The notes under the pieces: generated by a model
Seen by the model: the letters and a program-made list of their open reading frames with translations, nothing else
Database searches by the model: none
Told to the model about the DNA's origin: nothing
Position numbers and translations under genes: made by a program
In this document: one piece after another, positions 57,244-64,000 of the stretch
How the letters are laid out: every line of letters begins with the position of its first letter
Numbering within the stretch: the first letter of the stretch is position 1
Source of the DNA: Bacillus sp. S3
GTDB taxonomy: Bacteria; Bacillota; Bacilli; Bacillales; Cytobacillaceae
Direction of reading: 5' to 3'
NCBI RefSeq assembly: GCF_005154805.1
Contig: NZ_CP039727.1
Location: 3,779,501 to 3,843,500, forward strand
Length of the DNA: 64,000 nt

Positions 57244-57813
57244 TTATGTTTGTAATGGGTAAAGTGTTATTGCTTCGTATTTTGGCGATTGATTAAGATG
57301 TGTTTGATATAAAACAACCTCATTTGCTTGAAAGGGAAGCGGTTCAGGCTGTAACTCATTCCAAATTTCTAGCTGCCCCAGCTGAAAGGACTCGTCTCCC
57401 ATCCACTTCCTTGCTAATGTGATATGCGGACGGAATGGTCTTGTTTCCAGTTGAAAGCCCGCCTTCACACAGGCTGAGAAAACCTTTTGTCTAATTTCTC
57501 TCAGCTCACTGTTCTCCTCAGTATCCGCCCAAAAAACACGTGGCGCATCTTCCCGGCCGAAAACTCCAAGTTTATTAATTTTCAATTTCAATGCATGGGC
57601 ATCCCTTAAAGCCTCTTTCACGTTGTCTTCTGCAGCAGCCAACTTTTCAGGATCAGCAGCACCTAAAAAGGCCAAGGTAATATGCAGATCCTGATGGTGT
57701 ACCCATCTGCCAAAAGGAAGGGCCCCCTTCATCCTCCCAATATGATCTTTGATGATTTCTTTCGCTACATTAGGAATTTTTACGGCAAAGAAAAAATGGG
57801 TTCGTTGATCCAT
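57244..57813 (-). CDS. thpR: RNA 2',3'-cyclic phosphodiesterase (2H family, YtlP)
   Basis: A 189-aa 2H phosphoesterase. The two catalytic HxTx motifs are LHITLAF (~residue 46) and PHITLAR (~130). The family opens 2',3'-cyclic phosphates on RNA; the physiological substrate is unclear. It is upstream of ytlR and pulA in the same direction. Confidence 0.92.
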   Translation of the reverse strand: MDQRTHFFFAVKIPNVAKEIIKDHIGRMKGALPFGRWVHHQDLHITLAFLGAADPEKLAAAEDNVKEALRDAHALKLKINKLGVFGREDAPRVFWADTEENSELREIRQKVFSACVKAGFQLETRPFRPHITLARKWMGDESFQLGQLEIWNELQPEPLPFQANEVVLYQTHLNQSPKYEAITLYPLQT

Positions 57814-57904
57814 TGTATGGTTCAGTCCTTTACTTAATTTTAGTCTATTTTTTCCGAATTGTATCCCTTATCAAACGTAAGAATGGCTGATTTTTTTTGT
57901 AAAG

Positions 57905-57943
57905 AAAAAGACGAGCCGAAGGGGGTCCGAAAGCTACGTCTTT
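57905..57943 (-). terminator. Terminator of the dipeptidase gene
   Basis: Stem AAAAAGACG/CGTCTTTTT with an inner GGGG/CCCC-type pairing and a T-rich minus-strand tail. Confidence 0.75.
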
Positions 57944-57955
57944 TTCCGTTTTTAT

Positions 57956-59377
57956 TTATTCTGTTTTAGCTAATTCGAAAATGGCTTGTGCGTAAATGGC
58001 TGTTGCTTTGAGTAAATCTTCTATATACATATATTCATCTTTTTGATGGGCGATATCCGGTCTTCCTGGAAATAATGGACCAAAGGCGACTCCAGCGCTG
58101 AGTGAACGTGCATAAGTCCCACCGCCAATTGCAATTAATTCCGCTTTTTCCCCTGTTTGCTCTTCATATACTTTTTTCAAGGTTTGAATTAGGAATTCCT
58201 GTTCATCGACATGATGTGGTTTTGAGTCTGAAAAATTCTCAATCCTAAAGCCCTCATTTGGTATTAGTGCATCTAGTTTCGCCTTGGTTTCTTCCATTTT
58301 GCTTGTAACCGGGTATCTGCATGTCATTCCGATCCTTCCGCCTGCTTCAGGTGTAAAGCTCAGCTTTCCAGGGTTAATCGTTAATTCACCAGAAATTTCA
58401 TCTGAAAAGGCCACACCAAGGTTTACACCCCTTGAATCGTCAAAGAAATACCGCGATACGAATTGGAAATATTGAGCCGCTCTTACATCTAAGGACTGCT
58501 TAGAAAGAAACTCCGCTAAGAACAAGCCGGCATTTTTTCCATTTCTCGGTTCCATTCCGTGTGCAGAAACACCAATTACCTCGAAAATCAGTTCCTCATT
58601 CTGAGCGTGGTAATTATATTCCAACTCCACTTGTTTCATAAAAGCGATAAATTGCTGTACCACCTCATCTTGATGTTCCTTTACAAGGATGATGGCTTTA
58701 GCATGATCCGGAACCATATTATACCTTTTTCCGGAAACAAAGCTTACCACCTTTAAATTGGCCTCATCCGAGCTCTCAAGTGACCCATGCTGTACCATAT
58801 CAAAATCAGCAATTCCTTTTTCGGCATTAATAATCGGGAAATCAGCATCTGGGGCAAACCCTAAAGTCGGCATTTCTTCGTGCTTAAAATAATGCTCGAC
58901 ACAGCGCCAATTGCTTTCTTCGTCAGTACCAATAATCATCCGGACACGCTTTTTCAGCGGTAAGCCAAGTTCTTTCACAATTTTCATGGCATAATACGCA
59001 GCCATTGTTGGACCCTTGTCATCCAGTGCACCGCGGGCATAGATTTTCCCATCACGAATTTCTGCTCCAAACGGATCACTTGTCCAGCCATCACCCTCTG
59101 GCACTACATCTACATGGCAGAGAATTCCCAGTAGTTCTTCTCCTTCACCAAACTCAAGGTGACCTGCAAGATTGCCAACATTTTTTGGAGTAAATCCATC
59201 TTTTTCACCCAAGTTAAGCATGAAATCAAGCGCTTCCTTCACCCCTTGTCCAAGCGGGGCATCATCAGTAGTATTTTCCTCATCTAAAATACTTTTAATA
59301 TGTAATAATCCTTGCGTGTCCTTAATTAGGGCATCTTTTCTTTTTTCTACTTCACCCATCCAATTAATTTCAGTCAT
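57956..59377 (-). CDS. ytjP: M20-family dipeptidase PepV (YtjP)
   Basis: A 473-aa zinc dipeptidase of the PepV type. Metal ligands are in CHVDVVPEGDGW, GALDDKGP and GTDEESNW, and a C-terminal His is in IGGGTYARSL's vicinity. Four-hundred-seventy residues and a lid domain are normal for PepV. It hydrolyses dipeptides in the cytosol. The ATG has AGGAGG upstream. Confidence 0.93.
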   Translation of the reverse strand: MTEINWMGEVEKRKDALIKDTQGLLHIKSILDEENTTDDAPLGQGVKEALDFMLNLGEKDGFTPKNVGNLAGHLEFGEGEELLGILCHVDVVPEGDGWTSDPFGAEIRDGKIYARGALDDKGPTMAAYYAMKIVKELGLPLKKRVRMIIGTDEESNWRCVEHYFKHEEMPTLGFAPDADFPIINAEKGIADFDMVQHGSLESSDEANLKVVSFVSGKRYNMVPDHAKAIILVKEHQDEVVQQFIAFMKQVELEYNYHAQNEELIFEVIGVSAHGMEPRNGKNAGLFLAEFLSKQSLDVRAAQYFQFVSRYFFDDSRGVNLGVAFSDEISGELTINPGKLSFTPEAGGRIGMTCRYPVTSKMEETKAKLDALIPNEGFRIENFSDSKPHHVDEQEFLIQTLKKVYEEQTGEKAELIAIGGGTYARSLSAGVAFGPLFPGRPDIAHQKDEYMYIEDLLKATAIYAQAIFELAKTE

Positions 59378-59810
59378 TTGAATAACCTCCTAATATGTAT
59401 GTGCTTCTTTAACAATATCATTTCTCCAATTATCTTAGCAATTAACATTCCAAACGGATGAACAAGCTTAAATTAAATATTTTAACTAAAAATTCAAATA
59501 ATTCATCATAAACCAAACACCTAAAGCCATAATCTATAGTAAGAGAATGATAAAGGAGGCAAAAAGCCGAACAATAACAGAAAACTTTGAAGATTTTTTT
59601 GTGATTTTCACTATAGTGGTAGAAATTTTCAGAAATTGTGGGTACAATAAGGTTAGATGTATGACATCTAGGTACTCACTTCATGATCCATCCTAAAAAA
59701 GGAGATGGCTGCGCGGAAAAGAAAACTACATATTCTTGAAGAGTAATCTTCAAACAGGCTGTCGGTAGAGGGATTAGACTTGGTTTTAAAAAAGGATAGG
59801 GAGTGGTTCT
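59378..59810. other. Intergenic region upstream of ytjP and ytzE
   Basis: 433 bp without a convincing gene. It holds AAAGGAGG at 59552-59559 with no usable start codon after it, a short palindrome CACTATAGTG at 59609, and a possible -10 TACAAT at 59643-59648 for ytzE without a good -35. This would give ytzE a ~160-nt leader. I see no riboswitch class I can name. Confidence 0.5.
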
Positions 59811-60032
59811 TTGAAACCTTCAACTAACCGGATGTTAAACCGCATCAAATGTATCTACATGTTTATTCGTAATAACGGCACTGTCACGACGCAAGAACTT
59901 GTAGAGGAATTTGGTATCACTCCTCGCACCATACAACGAGATTTAAATGTCTTAGCCTATAATGACTTGGTCATAAGCCCAAGCCGCGGAAAATGGACGA
60001 CTACACAAAAGAAAGTGAAGATGTCATCATAA
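59811..60032 (+). CDS. ytzE: Small DeoR-type helix-turn-helix regulator YtzE
   Basis: A 73-aa protein that is essentially one DeoR winged helix-turn-helix (VTTQELVEEFGITPRTIQRDLNVLAYNDLV, ~residues 24-53). It lacks the sugar-sensing domain of full DeoR proteins, so signal sensing must come from elsewhere. The start is TTG (MKPSTNRM) with GGGAGTGG upstream. The position by ytjP matches B. subtilis ytzE. Confidence 0.87.
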   Translation: MKPSTNRMLNRIKCIYMFIRNNGTVTTQELVEEFGITPRTIQRDLNVLAYNDLVISPSRGKWTTTQKKVKMSS

Positions 60033-60057
60033 CACAAAATAGAGAGACTTACGCATA

Positions 60058-60091
60058 GAAAGCACACGGGATTCACAACCGTGTGCTTTTG
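60058..60091 (+). terminator. Terminator of ytzE
   Basis: Stem AAAGCACACGG/CCGTGTGCTTT followed by T-rich sequence. Confidence 0.88.
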
Positions 60092-60122
60092 TTTTTTTAG
60101 GGATTGTAAGCGATTACTCCAA

Positions 60123-60150
60123 TTGACAGGTTTAAAAAATATGATATATT
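60123..60150 (+). promoter_or_regulatory. Sigma-A promoter of the amino-acid permease gene
   Basis: Perfect TTGACA, a 16-bp spacer, TATATT. The transcript would start near 60157. Confidence 0.65.
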
Positions 60151-60162
60151 AGTATAAGAATT

Positions 60163-60185
60163 CTTTAGCGCTTAAAAGCGTTTAA
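60163..60185 (+). promoter_or_regulatory. 23-bp element shared with aroA, downstream of the permease promoter
   Basis: CTTTAGCGCTTAAAAGCG followed by TTTAA, identical to 40003-40025 except at position 8. It lies at about +6 to +28. It contains CGCTT-AA-AAGCG and CTTAAA-N4-TTTAAG dyads. Confidence 0.6.
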
Positions 60186-60213
60186 GTAAAATAGAAAAGT
60201 AGGTTGGGACATC

Positions 60214-61569
60214 ATGGAGAATAACCATCAGAATTTACACAAGGGGCTATTACCAAGGCATGTTCAATTCATTGCCCTGGCGGGTATGATTGGAACGGGG
60301 ATATTTAAAGGCAGCTCTGACACGCTAAATATTGCCGGGCCCAGTGTCGTTATTGCCTACTTAATTGGCGGGCTTTTGCTATTTATTATTATGGCGGCAT
60401 TAGGGGAAATGGCAATAGCTTTTCCAAATATGAATGTTCAACATCTCGTAAATAAAGCATTTGGGTTTCAAGTATCGTTTCTCGTCGGATGGCTTTACTG
60501 GATTAATTGGATCATTGTAACGGTGGTTGAATTATTAGCTGCGGGGAGTTTTCTGCAATTCTGGTTCCCGCAGATTCCGTTATGGCTGTTAAGTTTACTA
60601 TGTGCCGTAATTATTGTAGGCATCAATTTATTTCAAGTAAAATACTACGGTGAACTTGAATTCTGGTTCGCCGGCATTAAAATTATTGCCTTAATAGCTT
60701 TTATTATTTTAGGCTGCTTCCTTCTTTTGGGTTTGATTCCTAGCACTGTTGAGGATCCATTGTCGAACTTTACCGCACATGGCGGATTTTTCCCGCATGG
60801 TTTGGGCGGTACATTCAGTGCCTTTTTAGTTGTGATGTTTTCATATGGCGGAGCCGAATTAATCGGGGTAGCTGTAACCGAAACAAAAGATTCGGAACGC
60901 GTATTGCCGAAAATTATTAAATCTGCCGTGTGGCGTGTCATCATCTTTTATATTTTTCCAATTCTTATTATTTGCGGCATGATGCCTTGGGACAAGGTTT
61001 CTGGTGCTGACAGCCCTTTCGTACAGGTGTTCAGCAGTACGGGACTGCCTGGGGCAGCACATATTATGAATTTTGTACTTTTGACTGCGGTACTTTCGGC
61101 CGCCAATTCCGGTATTTATGCGACATCAAGGACATTGTTTTCAATGGCCCAAAGCGGTGTGGCACCGAAAGGATTAGGAAGGGTTTCAAGTAAGGGGATT
61201 CCATTAACAGGAATCATGATTACAAGTGCCTGTATTTTAGCAGGTGTATTCTTGGCTTACTTAACGCCGAGCGAGGTTATCAGCTATCTTATGACCATCC
61301 CTGGATTTACCGTCATGATCATTTGGATCAGCATTTGTGCGGCACAGTTAAAGCTGCGTCCGCTCTACAAAGCTCAGCCTGCCTTTCGGGTAAAATGGTT
61401 CCCTTATACAACCATTTTCGCAATTGTTTCCTTAAGCGTCATCTTCATTGGATTTTTATTCAATCCTAATAATGTAATTGGAACCACAGTTAGTATCATA
61501 ACAATTGGATTTCTCATGATTCTTTCTTTTTTTAATCGAAAGACAGGGGCTAATAAGATTACTGCTTAA
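60214..61569 (+). CDS. APC-superfamily amino-acid permease (AAT type)
   Basis: A 451-aa transporter with about 12 transmembrane helices. The N-terminal FIALAGMIGTGIFKGS carries the APC glycine-rich substrate/cation loop, and FSYGGAELIGVAVTETKD is the second family signature. It resembles the B. subtilis YtnA/AapA branch. The substrate is not clear; a shared element with aroA hints at an aromatic amino acid. GTAGGTTGGGA lies upstream of the start. Confidence 0.88.
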   Translation: MENNHQNLHKGLLPRHVQFIALAGMIGTGIFKGSSDTLNIAGPSVVIAYLIGGLLLFIIMAALGEMAIAFPNMNVQHLVNKAFGFQVSFLVGWLYWINWIIVTVVELLAAGSFLQFWFPQIPLWLLSLLCAVIIVGINLFQVKYYGELEFWFAGIKIIALIAFIILGCFLLLGLIPSTVEDPLSNFTAHGGFFPHGLGGTFSAFLVVMFSYGGAELIGVAVTETKDSERVLPKIIKSAVWRVIIFYIFPILIICGMMPWDKVSGADSPFVQVFSSTGLPGAAHIMNFVLLTAVLSAANSGIYATSRTLFSMAQSGVAPKGLGRVSSKGIPLTGIMITSACILAGVFLAYLTPSEVISYLMTIPGFTVMIIWISICAAQLKLRPLYKAQPAFRVKWFPYTTIFAIVSLSVIFIGFLFNPNNVIGTTVSIITIGFLMILSFFNRKTGANKITA

Positions 61570-61600
61570 ACGGTCGGCAAATTTTTGCCGGCCGTTTTTT
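61568..61600 (+). terminator. Terminator of the permease gene
   Basis: Stem AAACGG-CGGCAA/TTGCCG-CCGTTT followed by T4. Confidence 0.88.
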
Positions 61601-61624
61601 ATTAGCATTTGTTGCTCTGGTCAT

Positions 61625-61957
61625 TTATTTTTCCTTTTCATCCGACTCCACATACCGTTTTAGGGCGGTCAGCTTATTTTCCCAAAATAGTTCAAAATAC
61701 TGAAGCCAGTCTTTTAATTCAACTAGTGGTTCCGGCTCTAGCTTGTACCTTGTTTCCCGGCCGACTTTCCGCTCTTTGACCAACCCGGCATCAGCTAATA
61801 CTCGGAGATGCTTAGAAACGGCCGTCCGGGTCATCGGGAAGTGTCCGCAAATCGCAGTAACAGGCATCTCTTCTTTACTTAGAAGTTTCAGCAATTTTCG
61901 CCTAGTTGGATCGGCAATTGCCTGAAAGACATCATGCTTTGCGGGAGTTGCAGCCAT
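61625..61957 (-). CDS. ArsR-family transcriptional regulator
   Basis: A 110-aa ArsR/SmtB winged helix protein (IADPTRRKLLKLLSKEEMPVTAICGHFPMTRTAVSKHLRVLADAGLV). There is no clear metal-binding ELCVCDL motif, so it is more like the SRPBCC-linked ArsR branch than a metal sensor. It starts on the base after the SRPBCC stop (TAAATG). Two identical operator-like repeats lie over the operon promoter, so autoregulation is likely. Confidence 0.9.
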   Translation of the reverse strand: MAATPAKHDVFQAIADPTRRKLLKLLSKEEMPVTAICGHFPMTRTAVSKHLRVLADAGLVKERKVGRETRYKLEPEPLVELKDWLQYFELFWENKLTALKRYVESDEKEK

Positions 61958-62380
61958 TTATGCCTCAACATATCCTTGCAATTTTTTCACAAGACCTGCC
62001 CAGCCCTGATTCATATTGTCGCGAATTGGAGTGTGCGGAGCACCAAACTCAGTAACTTTGTTTGCATCCCAGCCGGAATGAATCATCGTAAATTCTGTTT
62101 TTCCTTCCACTTCTTTTAATTCAAACGTCAGTGTCCAATCTTTTCCCCACTTAAATGAAAGGCTATTAGGCGGATCGACTTTCGTTACTTTACATGGTGA
62201 CATCCCAAATTGACCGGCATTTAAATGAAATTCATGTCCTTCAACCGGCTCCATATCATTCGGCATGAACCAGGCAGCTAGGCCTTCTGATGTCGCAACA
62301 GCATTCCAAACTTTCGAAATGGGTGCATTGTATACTAGAGTATGTCTAATATCCGGTAATGTTTGTGTTTGATTTTCCAT
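61958..62380 (-). CDS. SRPBCC (AHSA1/START-like) domain protein
   Basis: A 140-aa protein with the Bet v1-like/AHSA1 fold. The N-terminal IRHTLVYNAPISKVWNAVATSEGLAAWFMP and C-terminal TEFGAPHTPIRDNMNQGWAGLVKKLQ are typical. Such domains bind hydrophobic ligands. Its pairing with an ArsR regulator is common and suggests a ligand-responsive unit, but the ligand is unknown. It is the first gene of the operon. Confidence 0.88.
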   Translation of the reverse strand: MENQTQTLPDIRHTLVYNAPISKVWNAVATSEGLAAWFMPNDMEPVEGHEFHLNAGQFGMSPCKVTKVDPPNSLSFKWGKDWTLTFELKEVEGKTEFTMIHSGWDANKVTEFGAPHTPIRDNMNQGWAGLVKKLQGYVEA

Positions 62381-62413
62381 TTTAATAGCTCCTCTTCATC
62401 TTATAAATATGTA

Positions 62414-62427
62414 ACCATTTGGTTTCA
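62414..62427. promoter_or_regulatory. Operator-like repeat 1 of the ArsR operon
   Basis: ACCATTTGGTTTCA, identical to 62445-62458. It lies just downstream of the -10. Confidence 0.7.
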
Positions 62428-62436
62428 CTTTAAAAT

Positions 62437-62464
62437 AATATAACACCATTTGGTTTCATGTCAA
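62437..62464 (-). promoter_or_regulatory. Sigma-A promoter of the SRPBCC-ArsR operon
   Basis: On the minus strand perfect TTGACA, a 16-bp spacer, TATATT. The spacer is almost completely filled by operator-like repeat 2. Confidence 0.75.
62445..62458. promoter_or_regulatory. Operator-like repeat 2 of the ArsR operon
   Basis: ACCATTTGGTTTCA, exact copy of repeat 1, starting 31 bp (about three helical turns) away and lying between -35 and -10. Confidence 0.7.
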
Positions 62465-62532
62465 GCATTAAATAAGTGACTCTACATTAAGTAAAGTCAC
62501 CGTAAAAATCGCTTTTCATTCAACTATTTTGT

Positions 62533-62967
62533 CTATTGACCGCTGGATAACAACGCTCGGGCGATTCCAACAAAGTACTCGGATTCACGAATGATGTGAT
62601 TTAATACCACTTTTGCGGTATGATTGCTGCTTACCGCTTGGCTATGTGTTTTTATTTGCTCACATAGTTGAATAAACGATTCACTCTCCTCCAGGCAATA
62701 AGATACGAGTTGGAGCACTTGCTGATACAATTGATCCGATACCTGTGAACCGGAGCGAATTACGGATTCAATGAAACTGACAACCTGCTTGTGTGTTTTC
62801 CCAAGTGCTTGCTCCCATTTTTTTAAGGCATCGACAAATTCTGGCTCAAGCCCTGACACCAGCTCTCGGATGACAACCGTGTGTTCCTCTTCTTGGTGCT
62901 TCCAAAATTCTGCTTCATCTAATATCCGCAGCGGCATTTGCGGGCCATAGTAAAATTGCATAGTCAT
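62533..62967 (-). CDS. DUF2935-like helical protein
   Basis: A 144-aa, mostly helical protein. ILDEAEFWKHQEEEHTVVIREL near the N-terminus, with repeated E-x-x-H pairs, resembles one half of the DUF2935 family, usually a two-domain metal-binding helical bundle of about twice this length. It is therefore a single-domain form. The function is unknown. It is monocistronic. Confidence 0.65.
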   Translation of the reverse strand: MTMQFYYGPQMPLRILDEAEFWKHQEEEHTVVIRELVSGLEPEFVDALKKWEQALGKTHKQVVSFIESVIRSGSQVSDQLYQQVLQLVSYCLEESESFIQLCEQIKTHSQAVSSNHTAKVVLNHIIRESEYFVGIARALLSSGQ

Positions 62968-63089
62968 CCCCCCATCATCTAGTCATTTCAATGTATGGGA
63001 TGGGCTATCAAAATATGCTTTAATCGATAACTTCCAGCTCTATTTTGGCAATATGTTACAATAGATAAAAATAAGAGAGGAAAAAAAGT

Positions 63090-63836
63090 ATGTTAAACAC
63101 GCAATATATACGAAGTATCAAATTGAGTAGAGATGAAATCCCTTCTTTTAATAAGTACCCTTTCAATCTGCCTATCTTGAAGACATTGGACGAACTCTCA
63201 TTTCATCCTAATGTAACATTTCTTATTGGTGAGAATGGAATGGGTAAATCGACTTTACTTGAGGCAATTGCTGTGTCGTTAGGGTTTAATCCAGAAGGTG
63301 GATCTATTAATTTCAACTTTTCTACATATGATTCTCATTCGATGCTAGGGGATTATCTTAAAGTTATAAAAGGAATTGATAAACCGAGGGATGGATTTTT
63401 CTTGCGGGCGGAAAGTTTCTATAATGTGGCATCTAATATTGAGGAATTGGATAAGCAAGGCGGAGGCCGGCCAATTATTGATTCCTTTGGCGGAGTATCC
63501 CTGCACGAACAGTCACATGGTGAGGCTTTTTTTGCTACATTCCTGCATCGTTTTGGCGGAAATGGCTTATACATTTTAGATGAACCTGAAGCGGCGCTCT
63601 CACCGCTAAGGCAAATGTCGATGCTAACGAGAATTCATGACCTGATTAACGAAAATTCCCAATTTATCATCGCAACCCATTCCCCAATCATCATGGCATA
63701 TCCAGATGCAAAAATCTTTGAATTTACCGAAGATGGAATGAGGGAGAGCACACTTGAAGAAACAAACCACTATCGGATTATGAAACAATTTTTTGATGAT
63801 AAAAGTAGAATGCTTCATCATTTATTAAATGGATAA
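63090..63836 (+). CDS. AAA/ABC-type ATPase, stand-alone
   Basis: A 248-aa ATPase. Walker A is IGENGMGKSTLLE (~residue 49), an ABC-like signature region is SLHEQSHGEAFFA, and Walker B is LYILDEPEAALSP (~165), with a switch His in IATHSPII. This looks like a minimal SMC/RecF-type head domain rather than a transporter subunit. No nuclease or membrane partner is adjacent inside the window. AGAGAGGAAAAAAAGT precedes the ATG. Confidence 0.8.
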   Translation: MLNTQYIRSIKLSRDEIPSFNKYPFNLPILKTLDELSFHPNVTFLIGENGMGKSTLLEAIAVSLGFNPEGGSINFNFSTYDSHSMLGDYLKVIKGIDKPRDGFFLRAESFYNVASNIEELDKQGGGRPIIDSFGGVSLHEQSHGEAFFATFLHRFGGNGLYILDEPEAALSPLRQMSMLTRIHDLINENSQFIIATHSPIIMAYPDAKIFEFTEDGMRESTLEETNHYRIMKQFFDDKSRMLHHLLNG

Positions 63837-63847
63837 TTCACGCCCAA

Positions 63848-63874
63848 AAAGAGCGCTGATTGATCTGCGCTCTT
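63848..63874. terminator. Bidirectional terminator between the ATPase and the last gene
   Basis: Stem AAAGAGCGC/GCGCTCTTT, with T5 on the minus strand; between convergent genes. Confidence 0.85.
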
Positions 63875-64000
63875 TCATTGTACAATATTCTTTCCATAAA
63901 AGATTTCATCCATCTCAAGCTTTAATCTCTCAGTGATTTCAATATGCTCATCCGGGGTTAACTTATCTTTTGTATAGCCAAACAAATAGTTATTTAAATC
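63875..64000 (-). CDS. Unknown protein, C-terminal fragment (continues outside window)
   Basis: The minus-strand frame is open from the window edge to a TGA at 63875-63877, giving the last 41 residues (ending DEIFYGKNIVQ). The fragment is charged and helical. The family is not recognisable from this part. A terminator follows directly, which supports a real gene end. Confidence 0.6.
   Translation of the reverse strand, partial: DLNNYLFGYTKDKLTPDEHIEITERLKLEMDEIFYGKNIVQ

Noticed and set aside
59552..59560. AAAGGAGG ribosome-binding-like site upstream of ytzE
   Set aside because: No ATG, GTG or TTG opens a reading frame of useful length at the right distance.
60163..60185. Interpretation of the 23-bp shared element as a plain cre
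   Set aside because: It matches only 11 of 14 cre positions, lacks the terminal TG/CA, and the conserved part extends beyond the cre-like core.

Overview
The window is chromosomal DNA from a low-to-moderate GC, endospore-forming member of the Bacillaceae, probably a Neobacillus or Bacillus sensu lato species. Evidence is sspA (small acid-soluble spore protein), gerW (ytfJ), refZ, ezrA, sftA, ccpA, the bacillithiol-associated ytxJ and a Tyr T-box. The gene order also follows the Bacillus subtilis ackA-tpx-sppA-thiI-ezrA-rpsD-tyrS-acsA-acuABC-ccpA-aroA-murC-sftA-ytoP-trmB-pulA block closely. I see no tRNA or rRNA genes, no intact insertion sequence, no prophage and no CRISPR array.

Layout. 1-5.4 kb: the end of a universal stress protein gene, a small unknown gene, moaB, an EcsC-family gene, ackA, ytxK and tpx. 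5.5-12.7 kb: gerW-ytfI, yteJ-sppA, an NAD kinase, a RarD transporter, an acyl-CoA synthetase (ytcI) and sspA. 12.7-21.1 kb: thiI/iscS, ezrA, refZ divergent from a free-methionine sulfoxide reductase, a methionine gamma-lyase-like gene and a GAF-GGDEF diguanylate cyclase. 21.2-30 kb: rpsD with its leader RNA, then on the minus strand a thiazole/oxazole-modified microcin (TOMM) cluster, then tyrS under a T-box. 30-40 kb: a class A PBP and the acetate/carbon-control region (acsA, acuABC, ccpA, aroA). 40-51 kb: ytxGHJ, an M29 aminopeptidase, murC, sftA, ytpQ, ytpP, ytoP and neighbours. 51-60 kb: ytnP, trmB, ytzH, ytmP, pulA, ytlR, thpR, a PepV-type dipeptidase and ytzE. 60-64 kb: an amino-acid permease, a self-contained ArsR/SRPBCC operon, a DUF2935-like gene and an AAA ATPase.

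The standout system is the TOMM cluster at 22148-28117, which sits between rpsD and tyrS, neighbours in B. subtilis. In transcription order it encodes a 78-residue precursor, an ocin-ThiF-like leader-binding partner protein, a YcaO cyclodehydratase with an N-terminal E1-like domain and a PxPxP-type C-terminus, and a SagB-type FMN dehydrogenase. The precursor has a heterocycloanthracin/sonorensin-like leader. Its core has nine Cys and no Ser or Thr: three GFRCGGC units followed by a Gly/Phe/Cys tail. The three units differ in DNA only at synonymous positions. No transporter or immunity gene is recognisable beside it.

Other points: a dispersed ~165-bp fold-back repeat (three copies plus remnants, one remnant inside the TOMM operon); a near-identical 23-bp element after the promoters of aroA and an amino-acid permease; two identical 14-bp operator-like repeats phased over the promoter of the ArsR operon; and a perfect cre just upstream of the methionine gamma-lyase gene. 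Together ackA, acsA, acuABC and ccpA form an acetate-overflow and reuse module with candidate cre sites.
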